This document shows, piece by piece, positions 24,101-49,243 of a stretch of 64,000 nucleotides of DNA; position 1 is the stretch's first letter, and each line of letters begins with the position of its first letter. The stretch is from assembly GCF_022539665.2 (NCBI RefSeq), contig NC_081334.1, positions 496,001 to 560,000 on the forward strand. Direction: 5' to 3'. This stretch comes from Daphnia carinata (taxonomy: Eukaryota; Arthropoda; Branchiopoda; Diplostraca; Daphniidae). The position numbers and the translations under genes are program-made. The notes under the pieces were generated by a model. That model saw only the letters and a list, made by a program, of their open reading frames with translations. It did not search any database and was not told the origin of the DNA.

Positions 24101-26492
24101 CGAGCCGGCGAAAATATTAGCCACGTCCTATATTATTCTTGTTCATAGGCAAAAATGTTTCTCGCTGATGTTTTGCAACGTTGTTGTGGTGAGGAGAAGA
24201 AGAAGAAAAAAAAACCGGAGGGCGCCAGAGGGCGATGATCACATTCCCCTTTTTTTTTTCAGTTTCTTCTTCCTCGTGTCCTGTGCCGTGAGCTGGAATT
24301 CGCTTAGAACACAACAAGGTGGGTCTCTTGTGTTTTGCTGGTATTCTTCTTTAAGATTTTTTTTTCTTTTTCTTTCACCGTTTCGTCAGAACACAAACCC
24401 CAAGGTTTTTGTTTTCCCTACCGTAGCAATAGACACACACACATACACACACACACACACACACACTGGGGGAAAAAAACGAATGATGAGAGGATGACGT
24501 CGTGTTTGGAATGCTGAATTTTTTATATTATACCGGGGCCACACCGTTCACTTTCGAAAATCGACGAGGAAAAAAAAAAAAAAAAAAAGGAGAGATCCAA
24601 TAGTTGGAGAAAGGTGCACAGGCAAACAAGGGGAACACAGATGTTGCACAGACACTTTTTGACGTCAACAACTATACGACGGCCATTTTTTTTTTTTTTT
24701 TATTGAGCCCAGTGACGCACGAGAACCGAGATTTATGACTAAAGATGATTGAAATTAACCCCGAATTCTCGTAGCCAACTCTGAAAAAAAAAAATTTCCT
24801 CTCCTGTGGTATGTCAATGCTCCGGCACAAACGAGAGTGGCGCGCGTTCTGACCTAGGGGCTGCTGATGGACTCGGCTTTTAAGGCCATGTCTCGTTTCA
24901 AGTCAACTGCCATCTAGCGGTTGCAAATACAACAGTAAAAAAACCACCTGTTGGATCTGCTCAACCGGAATTTCCGCGTCGTGTCCACCACATATTAAAG
25001 CTCCCAACATTTTTTTTTATCGGCTTATAAATTGCCAAGCTTCAATACCTTTATTATTTACACTTGATCGGATTTCCTTAGGCCATACAACGTCTTGTTC
25101 CAATTTCAGTCCTTATACGAAGGCTGGCATCTAGCGGCAGATTCTCTCTCGAGCCCAAATTTGGCATGATACTTATTTCTTTTTCAACCTTGCGAAGCAA
25201 AAACAACAAAAAAGGATGTAGAATAATAAAGTACGTATGAAGGTACTGAATTGATTTGGCGATGTCGTCATTCGTGCTACAGAACGATCCGGATTTTTAA
25301 GCGGGACTTTGAGACATGATGTCCAGACATTTGGTCGTGGCCAGTTTTAATAGCCAATCGTGTTTTTCAAAAATGTTTTCCCTATTTTTTTTTTTTTTTT
25401 TTAATATTAATAGTCATTATTAAATTGCATAGCAAATGAGTCACATTCGTTGGGTATGGAAATAGGGAAGAGAAAGGTGGCGTTGTACCAGTGTGTAACA
25501 TGTAGATGTGTCTAGGACGTGTTCCAACATGAAGGAAAGTGTTTTCTCTTTCTTTATTATTACTTTTTTTCATTATTTCTCGTGTGTGTGTGTGTGTGTG
25601 TTGTGTATGATGCGTGTGTAGAAGTCCTTGATGGAAAACAAGAAGAGAATATGGCGTTGAGGTGCGCCCACACGCGTCCGCTCCTTCCATTATTGTGGGT
25701 TCCAGTGTTTTCATATCGTATGATGACGTCATCCATATTTTCCTCGTTTTCCTTTATCTATGTACACGTTTCTTGCATCTTTTTTCTCGGTTATTGTTCC
25801 CTTCTCACGAAATCTCTTATTCCATTAACCGTCGGATCGATCAAAAGTTGGAAACATTTGTAGATGCCGTTTACCGTATACGTCTCCCCCAATGTCCCGT
25901 TTCAAGTTACTTTTTTCGGCTCTCTCTCTCTTTTCGTGGTAATGTATGCAAAGCAAAATTTGGAAAAAAAAAAAATTACAAAAACAACTCGGAGATAAAT
26001 ATTCTTCTGTACATATACGTATAATGCCACCTGATGTGAGCCTGAGGCGTAAGAATAACATAAAAACGCGCTGTATTGAAAGAATACCAGGTGAATCACA
26101 TTTGAAATTATACAAGTTCGGCACAGAAGACACGTGTCGCTGGCCTGGGCACAAATATATATGTATGATTATCTAGGTTTTATAGGTACGATATTATATT
26201 ATATATACGGTAGGTATTTTCTGGGTTGCTTTAAAGAAAAAAATAAAAGAGAAAACAAAACAAAAATAGAATAACTTTTGGTATTTCGTAAGTGTGTGCA
26301 CGCGTGTGTGTGTGTGACTAGATGAGTTGACTGGCCAAAAATGGCGATGCTGGGGTCAGCGGACGCGCGGAATGAAATCGCACGAAAATCCTGATGGATG
26401 ATTCCATCGTTTTGGATTCATCTTTGTTTTTCCACAGCGCGAAACGCTTCTGTTTGCTTTTTTTTTTAATCTTATTAATTATTCGAGTTTTT
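24101..26492. other. Intergenic: Ret 3' side and ankyrin 5' flank
   Basis: No coding exon recognised. The interval holds the presumed 3' UTR of Ret (downstream of the stop at 26493), a (CA) tract near 24431-24466, a (GT) tract near 25579, and two copies of a GCATCTAGCGG motif (24909-24920 and 25127-25137). Its homopolymer density falls towards the right. Confidence 0.5.
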
Positions 26493-37824
<11,332 letters not shown>

Positions 37825-40800
37825 TATTCCGTCCAAGCCATCGGAAAACGTTTTTCGTACTTCAATTGACACGGACCTTTAAATATAAAACATATCTTTT
37901 AAAAAATGGAATACAACCAGGTAATACGTGAATTCCGTTGATATACACGAGGAAGAAATCTAACACGGTGAACGTATACATCACTTACGCGAAAAATGCG
38001 GGCTGGTGGGCCAACGGGCTATAACTGATTGGCGTGATTCAAGGTTCTTAAATATGCAAGAACGTAGAAAACAACTGACACGGCAGCAATGCGGTACATA
38101 AACCTTCTGCGTAATACTCGAAAAAGCCGATCGATATAACAATGCTTAGCACACACCCAATTTTGAGTTTGTTTCCATAAACAACACAATTTAGCCTTTT
38201 GTCAAGCTAAAATAATTATTCGCAATACATTAGTTCAATTATCTATCGCACCATTAAATTTCGAAACGAACTAATTGAACGTGCTGATTTAATGATACTA
38301 CACACTAAATGACGTTGATATTAAGAGTCAAACGAAACGCCACGTCCAAACAAGTTAAGTAAACACGGAAAAGAGGATAACAACTATTGGCCTCACACAC
38401 CAGCTGGCGTGTGATTCAAACGGAGGTCGGCGTCCAACTGGCGGGACTGCGAGCTGTTCCATCGCTCTATATGTACTACCTTTAGCACCACATGAAACGG
38501 TCGACGTAAGACAAACATAAACCCTCCCCTCTATACTATATAGAACATGATAGCAAGGAACTAGAGTTGGACGCTTCGTAAAAGTCAGCGATGCGCCAGC
38601 GCAATCGCCCACTCACAGCCGCTGTTAAACAGAGTGCAAACACGTAAAAAATGTCAATGGTTAGACTCACGTCCGTTTACATAGGATCCGCTACGGATCC
38701 ACCCTTCCGTTTTATCCTAACTAAACACAGACAACGCACAAAGGCACAGTCTCAATCAACAGGTTTTCGAAAAATACACAGAGTTTTTCTATCAAGATGC
38801 CTGTTTTTTTATTGTTAAAATTGACGATGAAAATTAAATTTTATTCTGCCATCTATCGCCGTGAAACGCCTCGTGTCCATATAGTAGCGTGATGGCACGC
38901 GGTCCGTGATCCCGCATCAATGTTGCTCACCCGATCGCTAACTTCACGTACGAAATAGAATTCGAGTATTGCCGCAATAAAAATCATGGAACTATTGCGT
39001 TGTTTGTCGTTTCTTCTCGATGTACGCGTCTTGGATACCAAAGCTGTTATGTCTATGGAGCACAAGTCACGTGACTATAAAAAAAACGGGTATATCTGAT
39101 GCGGGATTGCTGGTGACATCGCCGCTTGAGGCAATAACAAAAGGTTGATGTAAAGACACACAAAAATAGACTATCGATACAGAAAATCAAATTTAAAAAC
39201 TAATGTGATGTATTATCGAGTATAACAGAAATCGGCCAAATTGCGTGAGGTTTGGGTCAAAAGAACGAGTGAGAAAGAACAAAATAATCATACGTCTAAC
39301 AGAAAAAAAAGAAAAACAATTACGATTATAACCCGTGTTAAATGATTGGACGACGTAAGAAGAATGCGCTAAAACCACTTTCTCAAAACGTCGTCTTATG
39401 GTAATTGATGTTACCTTTTTGTGTTTAACTAGCTTCATACACCTAATAGGAAAAAATTTAATTTGCTGTCTTCATAAGCAACGCCTGTTCGGCTACGTGA
39501 TTTTTAAAAGAAGAGGTTAAAAAGGGTTTAGAATAATTGAAAATGTTAAAACCTGACAATACTTTCACTTGAGCTTTTGTTGGAAATGTCAAGGGTTAAT
39601 TACTGCAAGCCCAACAAACACGAGACACACTTAGAGAACGTGAAGGGGCGATACCTAAACATTTATCCTCAATGAAACGCAATTTCGCTAGTTTACTCGA
39701 TTTAAGGCGCTAATGTGCATAGCAAACAAGAGTTTACATTTACAACAACAATTAAAATAAAATTCTACCTGCATGAGATCGTAATTTACCGCTTTCACGG
39801 TCCTAAGCAAACTTCGAAGTAAACCGTCTTACGTTTTGTATCTGCTCACTAACGTTGACCCTATGGTTCAACTAGACGTTAAGAGACTAATATTGTACAA
39901 CAATAAACGCAGCATGAATTGATGTAGCTAATCAAGGTTGATGATTTTCTACTACTGAATGGCAAACAGATCGTCTTTTTTACAATGGAATTGCACGGAA
40001 TTGCAGATTGTTATGGATCACACTTTTAGTTAAGGTAATAATATGCATATTTCTTTCATTATCTCCATCATGTATGCTAATAAAAACGTATGAATGATGG
40101 TGATTTCCAGTCAAATAGCAACTGTACAGTGAGTTGATAAATGACTAGTAAAAGGTTCCGGGCACGCTTTTCCTCACCTACCAAATTCGGTAAAACGGCG
40201 GCGGAAATCTCCGACTTCCCCATGGAAAAGTATGTTCCGTTTATTTTGTTGGTAAAAACCACATTTCTTATGATATATACTGTATGTTCTTACCTTTACA
40301 TAGTTTTCGACCAACATTTAATTAGATTCATTCATAATCATGTAATGACATGTGTCAATGTATGGGACACTTCTTCGTATACAAGGGGAAACACCAACGG
40401 AACAGGGATGGTAAGTTCATCCGGGGACAGTGAAAAGGTCACGAAAGAGCTCACGCAATAAGAGTTACTTAGCCATTAAAAAAATAAATGAATGAAAAAA
40501 AACGTTTTGGAAAACTTATTACTGAATTCACCTGTAAAAGTTTAATCGTTCTCTTGCGTCATTGTCCCAGCAACTTACATTCGATGCAATTCGGTGTCTC
40601 TTGAGCTGACCCAGTCCCGAATCAATTACACTGACAATTAAATTAGAGATTGGAATATACTTGTATCATGATTGTAAAAGCAGATAGAAAAATATCGAAA
40701 ACCAAATATCGACAACCATTCCACTTGACAATTTTCGTTCTATTCGTCGCCTTTTATTTTCGTTGCCCTTTCCGCGATTTGATTCCTTCAAAAGACGATA

Positions 40801-43800
40801 CATCACGCAGGTAAAGCAACGAGCTCGATCACGGATACATTAAATTAGGCATAGATGCGGATGACAGTATAAGTAAGAGTTAGAACGGTACGTGTGCATA
40901 ATTGATGCATGACGTCTATGGGTATATTGGTAAGTTTGTGAAGCCATAGCAATTTTTGGTTTTGCATTTTCTTCCTTCTAACTTTGCGGTGCATGGCGAA
41001 AGTTCAAACGCATTCGGAGCACTTCACGACGAATATTTCTTCTGTGAGCATAATAATCCAAAGTGAGTGCAATCGAACGGAAAACTAAGAATTGCTATTA
41101 AATTTAGTGGCTTTTAAAATGCCATGGCGATTAAGGTAATATTCGCTTTACGAGTGATGAATGTACAAATCGGTTGGCATGCGTACATGCAATTGCTTTC
41201 AAATGTCACCTACCTTTTCGTTTCAGTCGGTCGATGTTTGGTCGTTCGGGAATTAATGGTTTCATTTTGAAAGTAGCTCTAGTTTTGCGATAATCTATAT
41301 TTGACACGTTCTCGTGCCCTTACGAGCTATAAAACTGGTAAGACGATTTAAAAATTCACGGGTATCAAACGCCGACGAAAATTGTAAACGAATTTCCTTG
41401 TCTTGTTCTTATTTTAGCCTCTTCCTAGTAAATCAAGAAATTGGATTTTTCCAAATAGACCATATACTTATAAGCTTTTTCCCATCATAAGGGATGAAGT
41501 CAAAGTATACGACGCCCAAAAAATTCCGGATAGTGTGGGTTCTTCGCATTGAGGAAGGCATATTGCCAAAAAAAAATTCACTCACATTGAAAGCCAGGTA
41601 ATGACGTACCTTTACCGTATATCCGCCATTTGGTACGGGAAACATTTTTATATATAGCCACTAGGCGAATATTTTGGGATAAACGGCAGCAAAAGACGGG
41701 CGTGGTTATGATGTTCCGGGCACGCGCGTTTGAATTTTGTTTCGTTTTGTTTCGCGTGTGCTGGGTGTTGTGTGTAAAAACCATTTATTTCTATATACTC
41801 GGTTGGACGACATACAACACCCATAGCAGACGGAAATTGCAATCATCATTCGCATTGTATTACTAAAGCAACCAAACGCCACCAAGCCCCAGTTATTCGA
41901 ATTTCCTTTGAAGAAAAAAGGAAGGTTTTAAAAATTGATTTCCATTCTATTGAGATGCGCATTACTGTCTGCATTATGTTTAATTTTAAAATCAATCGCG
42001 TAAACTTAGTTCAGTGCGTTACCATACTACTTCTAATACCTTATACTATAATACTTTCGATATATCGTGGGCACACTAATCAGGGATTTGTTTTCTCCTG
42101 TGCTATCCTATATTATGAGAAGCATTTGTAACAAACACAAGGCAAAAAATGTCGCATAAAGCATTCGTTACGTAGCAGGTAGGGTGACAAAGGGGCTCAA
42201 TTATATGCCAATGAATTACTTGGTAGGCTTACCGTTCTGATGGTACGTGTGTTAGTGAATAACACTAGATCTTGTGCAAAGGACACGGATAGGTTGTTGA
42301 TGCACAGACGTAATTCGATCATCGTTATATTTATATTTTCGATCTTCTAATGAGAATAAAATCACGGTGACGTGGGATCCACGGTAAATATTTTGAGAAT
42401 GATATGCCAGTCGATAATTTTCTGACTATAAACGGTTGTCACGAACGCTCTCGTTGAAATGTGTTTACCTCGAGAGGCTCGATTTCATGTTGCCATTAGT
42501 TAAGGGCCACGATGGACCTTTTAATTACAAAAGAAAATTTAATTAAACAACCAAACCGACGTAGAGATGAATGGAAATTTTGCATTTTCACGGAAACGGA
42601 GCAATCTTGAACTGTTGTTCCTCTCTTGTTTTGATTTTAAATTTGCATAGGCGTATGTTTCAATAATCAGAATGCTCTCGTTCACGATGAGAAATGATTT
42701 TAACTGGGTTTCACAACCCAATAGAATCAAATGAGCAAATCAACCTTCAGCATGATAAAAACAGTCTGTTGATAAAAATGAACTTTCACGGCAAAATCTT
42801 CTCGATAGATGGACGATTTATTTTTGTTCAAAATCTAGTCCTCGTTTTCGCGTTTGAATGGGAGTATAATTATCGTTGGTTTCATGACTCAAATTTTAAA
42901 TTCTCGTGAACTTATTATGCATTAGCTCTATTTTCATAAAGAGACTAAATCCATTGACAAACGTGCGTCGGTGTATGTGCGTAACTCGTGTTCCAACTTT
43001 CATATATAATGAAAAATTTCCAGGGAAACTCGATTCCCCCCTGACATTATCTAACTCTCGATCCCAGAGACCGGAAGCGTTATTTTATACATATGCACAA
43101 CAACTTGCAGAGATAGAGAGATAAGAGTTTTCTCTTGGCGAAGACGAGGAAAGATTTCGTTCAATTTGGCCGTTTCTGTGCCCACTTGCATAACGTGAAA
43201 CCCACGCCCCAGCCGCATTTATACTGATCTGTCTAAAGCGGACATAAATCATGATGTGATACAGTTCAACTGTTTCCTACCTGTCCGCCTTTCCTTTAAG
43301 CTTTAGCCAAACTTGAAATGCTATGCCTTAAAAAGTCCACAGGACAATGGCTTTTGTTCCATTTTTCACCTGATTCGGCTATGCAAAAACTAAAACCGTT
43401 CACTCTGCCCTTGAAAACTTAACGATACCAAAGCTTAAACTTTTCTTTTTCTTCTTGGAAATTAGAAAAAAGATTTGATTACGTAACTCGTCAAAACTTG
43501 TTGTCTCACTTATTCTGCCTTGTATAATGTGTAGATGTAAGAGTTTCACGATTTCATCAAATGTAATCTCTCCAACGCAGAAATGAGTACAGTTACAGTA
43601 AAAAGAAATCAAAGAATCAGGATTGATGACGAGGAGAAAAAGGAAAAATAAAAAGGAGAAACGAAATTTTTGTGGAGGGCGGATAAAGGGATGCATTGAA
43701 CACATAATTTTTTTTTTAAATCTTCCCCAGCACCTTTAAAAAACTCATATAGCGTTTGAGTGCTCAAGGCAATAAACTCTAAATCTTTATACTACAGCGT

Positions 43801-44542
43801 AGCATTTAAATGAAGGGAGTAAACATGAGACAGTGAAAGACTAAAAAAAAAAAAAATAAAAAAAAAATAAGCATTAGTATATTTTATTTAAAGCTCGATG
43901 CCAAGAGGTCTTAATCTCTTGATTTAAACTTAGTGGAAAACGTAAACGCAGGATTCCGGAAAATCCCTTCGTTTGTGATGATACCCAAATTGCCTTTGAC
44001 TAATAACTTTCTTACGCGAACCCAATCAAAGCCACTAACCGTATCTTTTTACAGTGATAAGAGAAATGATACAAATATAGGTTGAATGAATAACAATATA
44101 ATAAAAGACTTTTCTGTTGTTTCCTACTGGCACAAAATATTGCGACAGGTGAATGAATTTCATTAATTGATTATTTGTTAATTAGTTAGAATGATCTTGC
44201 TGTCGTGTAACGAGTGATAGAAGAAAAGGGTGGGCAGTGGGTGGCCACAAGGTGAAAGGTTTTCTTTTTTTTTTAGGTTTTTTCTGGTTGTTCTTATTAC
44301 ATATACTGCAGATAATTATGAGAAGCGGCAAGATACACATGACTTTCATTAATAGAAGTTTTCTTTTTTGATCAAAAATGAAAAACGCGATGCTCCTCGT
44401 CATCGTCCGTCATCAATCATCATCCATGTCGTCGAATTGAAATTTTTGGGGAGACGTTAGCACCAATGTTTTAAAATTAAACTCTCTCCAATTTCGTATG
44501 TAGGTGCGTGTTACACGTTTAATTCTGCATCCTTACGTCCTT
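37825..44542. other. Gene-poor intergenic region between Ret and Zasp
   Basis: I see no coding exon on either strand in these 6.7 kb. Open frames reach about 106 codons (plus strand 40141-40461) but show no family motif and no splice pattern. The left part must hold the Ret promoter and 5' UTR; the right part holds the Zasp 3' UTR. No LIM-domain exons were found on the minus strand below the Zasp stop. Homopolymers are nearly absent, unlike the first 25 kb. Confidence 0.5.
38684..38700. repeat. 17-bp inverted repeat upstream of Ret
   Basis: GGATCCG, a 3-nt spacer, then CGGATCC. It lies about 0.9 kb upstream of the Ret start codon, on the 5' side of the gene. No partner or element boundary was recognised. 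Confidence 0.8.
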
Positions 44543-47500
44543 TTAAAAATCCGTCTCGCCCAGCACATCAGCCATCAATCGTTTAAAGCTGTAGCTTTGC
44601 TGGATCTTTTCTTTCTCCAAGCCCATCACATTGACCTGAATGAAACCGTATTAATAAAAAAATAAAAAAATCAATCACATAAAAGAAAACAATTGCATAG
44701 CAACGTAACCGTATTAGTAAAGCACGGAATGCACAATAGAAAATTCCGCCGGATACAGTGAGTTGGTTGCCAAGTAACCGATTTTGTTCCAAGCGCGTTC
44801 GTACTCGCATGCGACGCTTCCTATTTCCCTTTCGTAAAATGTTTACCACGCAGTCGCATTTCCCAGGTTTTAAATGGCGTATGAAATAAGGACAACGTTA
44901 AAGTATTAACTCCTCGAGATTGCATGGACCTCAAAGTGTTAGCTTTCGCTTGCATTCGCTATCTGTTTAATGTGAGCTCACAGTCAGATGTTCTATATTC
45001 ATTGAATGTTACATAAATGCCAAGAAGAGCCGACAGAGGACGTTAATGAGAGAAAATACTGTATCGCGATTTAACTTTTTTTTTTTCGAATCGCTTTTAA
45101 ATAAACGAATACGTTTTGTACAACTCCCGAGAAAAAGCTGTTGATTCTTGTATGCGTAATAGCATCAAGAGCTCGAAGGTGCGGATGTCAAGCGCCAGCA
45201 GATGTTCCATAATAGAACACGGCCAAATGGCGGGCCTTTCCTAAACTTATATTCTACAAAGAACGACAGTTTTAACGGGTAAGGAGACGACTCACGCTTG
45301 TTCGTGAAAATGGACTTTTTGCTGAATAAAACCGACACCTTAACGGAATAACGGAAAGGTCGTTTCTCTTACGGTGCGCAAAGTTTTTGAGCTACTTCAT
45401 TATTTCGTTCCACGTGCGGTGATTGAGTGCGCCACGGGGAGGGTGGCGGTAGAATGCGCAATTTTCTTAAATGTTACCTTGAAGTGAGGATTGGAAGCGA
45501 CCGTTTTGACGGGAGCAGCCGGTCGAACTTCTTTAAGTCCGCGACTGTCACGAACGGCTGATGCCTTGTTGTTCTTCTCGTTCTCTTCCATCAACGCGCG
45601 TAATGTTTCTGAATTCTTCATATCCAATTTACGAGCAGGATTGGGCCTGTTTTCAGAAATTCGGCGCAATAAAATTTAATGCAATGAATTAAAACCAATT
45701 GGCCATCAAGGCTTACGGGATGATTCCGGTCTGTTGGGCCAGTACCTCCTGGACATTCTCATTCGAGTAAAGGCCTAGAGGTGAATTAAACTGCTTATGC
45801 ACCAACTGTTTAAAAAAGAAGCGGAAGTCATTACAAATTACACTAAAAAAAAATTTAATTCATTGATCTCGGGACTCACTTCTTGTTTAGGTGGGGCATC
45901 ACCAGCTTCGTGAATCACGGCAGTCTGGCCGGCCGGTTCGTTAACAGCAGCCATTTTCCTCTGTACCATGGCGGCAGCAGCCTCCAACTGAGTTTTTAAT
46001 TCGATCAGAATCGAATGGTCAAAACGATTGTTATCAAATGAAAACAAAGAAGAAATTGGATAAGTTTCATTGTTGAGTACATAGCAGTTACTTTACGTAG
46101 CTACGGTAGCTATGTATACATGGAACGACGATGGGTGTGTCTATATACACCCACCGGTGAGATTCAACATTCAAAATTAAATACCCTGCAGTTAAGGCAG
46201 ATCCTAAATGCATAAGCTTTATTGATCTATAGGATTACGGCATACGCACAGCATTCGGTTAGAAAGCCAAACAGAAGGAATTGCACTTAAAAATACATAA
46301 GTGATACATTACAGTAGCATATACTTACTCATTTGTTATAGCTTGTCTTTTATTAGGTCTACAGTATGTGTTATTTTTTTCGTTTGTGTATACTAACAAC
46401 ACTACGAACATATTATTTCTATTGCGGTGTGAACCCTATGAGACGCAATCAACTTTGTCTAACCGAATTTCGTTAAGCATGTTTCGATATTACGTCATGA
46501 CATATGCGCGAATTGAAGGCTGGAATGAAATCTAATACGCCTAGAAGCTTGGCATATAACACGAATGTCGTATAGCAACAGCAATGTGCCATTTTCGAGT
46601 TTCCTTCATCTGTAAATAAATTTCTGAATCCATTAAGAATCGTGTTAATTCGATATTGGCAATAACGAGCTTCCTAATAAATTGTTTGCTTGCTCTGATT
46701 ATACTGATGCAGTGTTTTTCAATGTGTATACTAGCAAATGTGTACAGTGTTGTATGTACCTGATGTTCGTTATCCACACGCCAGCCTTTGGTCGGTTCAA
46801 ACACCTTTTCAAATATCGCCTTATATTCCTGATCCTAATTTGTTTTATACGTGTACATATTTTTGTCTTATCAGTATTTTCAAAATAAAATACATGTATA
46901 GAAAGAGCAGGCCTCTTATATGATTAGCAAAAGGTAAAAGAAGTCATAGCCAGCATACAATAGAAATTTAAATATATATATACTATGCATAGTGAGATTA
47001 AATTTTTAATGAGGTGGCTGACCTTTTGCTTGAGGACGGCGTCGTTAGAGGACGAATGGGCGCTGGATTGCGACTGAAACGGAGCTCCGGGAGTGTTCCA
47101 CAGCATAGCATTCTGTTGCGTTTGCAGTGCCAAATAGCTCTGCGTCGCAGTGGCATTGTCACGTCCAGCTTTCGCACCAGGCAGTACCAGCGGGGTCGTC
47201 CTGTACGGCTATTAATGTTTAACTCACTTTCATTAACTGCTTTTGACAATTTTCAAACACTTTGCTTTTTATTTTTTTGTTGTTGTTGTAAAACTCTTTG
47301 TTTCTTTTTCTGGGAAACAAAGAAAAGTAATGGAGCTTTTACATCGATTAATCACACACTTCCGTTTGAAATTAAAGTTTTCTAAATGATAGAGCCAATT
47401 GTCACGACACAAAAATCGTCTCTGCCATTTGATAGTTACCACTAGGCTACTACTTTCCCGGACGGCAATCAGCGGAGAAAATAGAAATGGTATAATTTGC

Positions 47501-49207
47501 TCTAGAGACGAATTGTGTAGGAGTCGGAAGAGATCTGACAACGGGAATGAGAAGCTCGCGAGCCCTAATGTTTCAGGCGGGATTGTTTAATTGACACGTG
47601 TGCTATTTTACCTGGTGCGTGACGACGATTCTTTCGCGGTCGCGATCCATCTCTTCTACTTGTTTGTTGAATTCGTTGATTGCTGAACTTGGGAACACAG
47701 TGACGGGAAGATTTTCAACAGGACTTAGCATAATCTCGGAAATTTTCCGAGTATTTGAAACTCCCGGTAGAGTCGGCGCCTGTAAAATGTCAACACTTGA
47801 GAAACATTTTGTTCCCTCCTCCCCTTAACAACAAATTGAACGGAGCAATCCAGAAATCATTTATCCGAGTTATCAATTTTTTAGTCAATGATTTTCAAAG
47901 ATGTGAGGAAAAGACATGAGCAGGTGGCATGCAAATCATTCCAAGAGTCAAACAGAAACATTCAGAAAAAACTGTAATATAATAAGCATTTATTTTTAAT
48001 TTTTGGGGAGATGTAATTTTTAAATGATAAAAGGACGAGCTCATTGAAACCTACTTTTTGACTAACGGCGGCTGGTTCAACAACGGGAGCCGAAGCGACC
48101 GGGCGTGGCTGTTGCGCAAGAGGCAGGCCAGCTCTACAGGTGCGCATCACCATTTGTTGTTTGTTTAATAACCCCCAATTTTAACGTCATTTGAAGCGAA
48201 AATTTCGGTGGGAATAATGATATTTTTAAAAATAGGTAAAAATGTAGTGCACAAAAAAAAAATTAATTCAAAATTGTTGTTTTTCGTTAAATCTACCGGT
48301 GAACGCAGACGTTGATTGTAGTGCCGGCATTCTTAATCATTTCAGCAGCTTCACGATGAGTCATCATGGAGCAAGGATGACCGTTGATTTTCGTCAAAAC
48401 ATCACCCCGGCGCAGTTCGCTACCCACAGCCACCTGATCACACGGACCAACGTCAGTAACAATCATCTTAACACGATCATCTAATCTCTTAACAATGCCC
48501 TCCGATACGAAAAGAATTTTTTAACTTGGGGAATTTGGTGAGAGTCATTAATATAAAATGTTTATATACAGTGGCATATGGTGCTCATGTTTTTCAACAT
48601 TCTCTACTATAGAGACAGAACCCTCCCGATATAACCTGGTCAAATAGGAAATTTGGCCAGCAACGTGAACATTTGACCAACAACAAAACAAAACAAATTG
48701 TGAAAAAGAAAAAACGAGGTCAGTGGAACACAAGTGTACGCGCCGAACTATTGGGTAGGCGGGCTTTCACCCAGAAAACGAATATTTAATTTTAGGCCCG
48801 AGCTTCGGTGCCAAAAGAAGAGAGAACCACGCATCGACACTCGACAAAAGACTTTTCCACATTTTGGCGAGGAAGTTGCGACTGCAGAAACTCAAATGTG
48901 CCCCACCACCCAACCGTGTTTATTATATTCTGGCAAAATAGGCAATCCCCAAATCCAGCCTGGCATTCCGTCTATTTGATTTTAACCATTAGGTCTACCT
49001 GTTAACGATGTGTTTACATAACTAGTTTTTTAAATTATAGACAATGAAATCGAATGATACTAGGCAAAATTGGCAATATAATTTCACCCTTTTGATGATG
49101 AAAGCCTCTCGGATATCGGTGCCTCCTCGGAGACGGAAGCCGAATGGTTCCTTGCATCCATCGCGTTGCAGGGTCACGCTCAACTCGCCGACACTCATGA
49201 CGGCCAT
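44543..49207 (-). CDS. Zasp66: Zasp66-like PDZ and ZM-motif Z-disc protein
   Basis: Zasp proteins bind alpha-actinin through their PDZ domain and organise muscle Z-discs and integrin attachment sites. Exons in order: 49088-49207, 48297-48499, 48055-48133, 47612-47779, 47023-47208, 45880-45987, 45717-45805, 45478-45646, 44543-44635. They join in one frame of 1215 nt (404 residues plus stop). The PDZ domain has PFGFRLRGGTDI and ELRRGDVLTKING. The middle has YRTTPLVLPGAK. The ZM motif is LVHKQFNSPLGLYSNENVQE. The C-terminus is SYSFKRLMADVLGETDF, so no LIM domains follow. This matches the short, LIM-less Zasp66 class. ATG choice: MAV at 49207 or MSVGEL at 49198. The start of exon 2 is uncertain because three acceptors all keep the frame. 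Gene family is certain; the paralogue is likely. Confidence 0.88.
45717..45805 (-). other. Zasp66: ZM motif exon of Zasp
   Basis: This 89-nt exon encodes the conserved ZM motif (LVHKQFNSPLGLYSNENV then QEVLAQQTGII). In the family it contacts the alpha-actinin rod and is found in ALP, Cypher/ZASP and insect Zasp proteins. Acceptor TTTAAACAG, donor GTAAGC, phases 0 and 2. Confidence 0.85.
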
Positions 49208-49243
49208 TAATTGAATGAAAGCTCTCGAAGATCGCTGCTGAGA

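Noticed and set aside
24122-24124. Start of the distal ankyrin leader at a GTG, giving MANIFAG
   Set aside because: A GTG start is not expected here and an in-frame ATG lies 24 nt downstream at 24100.
38909-39110. Short inverted pair (GATCCCGCATCA and TGATGCGGGATT) about 190 bp apart, like a small transposon's ends
   Set aside because: Only about 11 bp match, no target-site duplication was seen, and nothing inside supports an element.
40141-40461. 106-codon plus-strand open frame in the gene-poor region
   Set aside because: No family motif, an equally long open stretch on the other strand, and no splice context; most likely chance.
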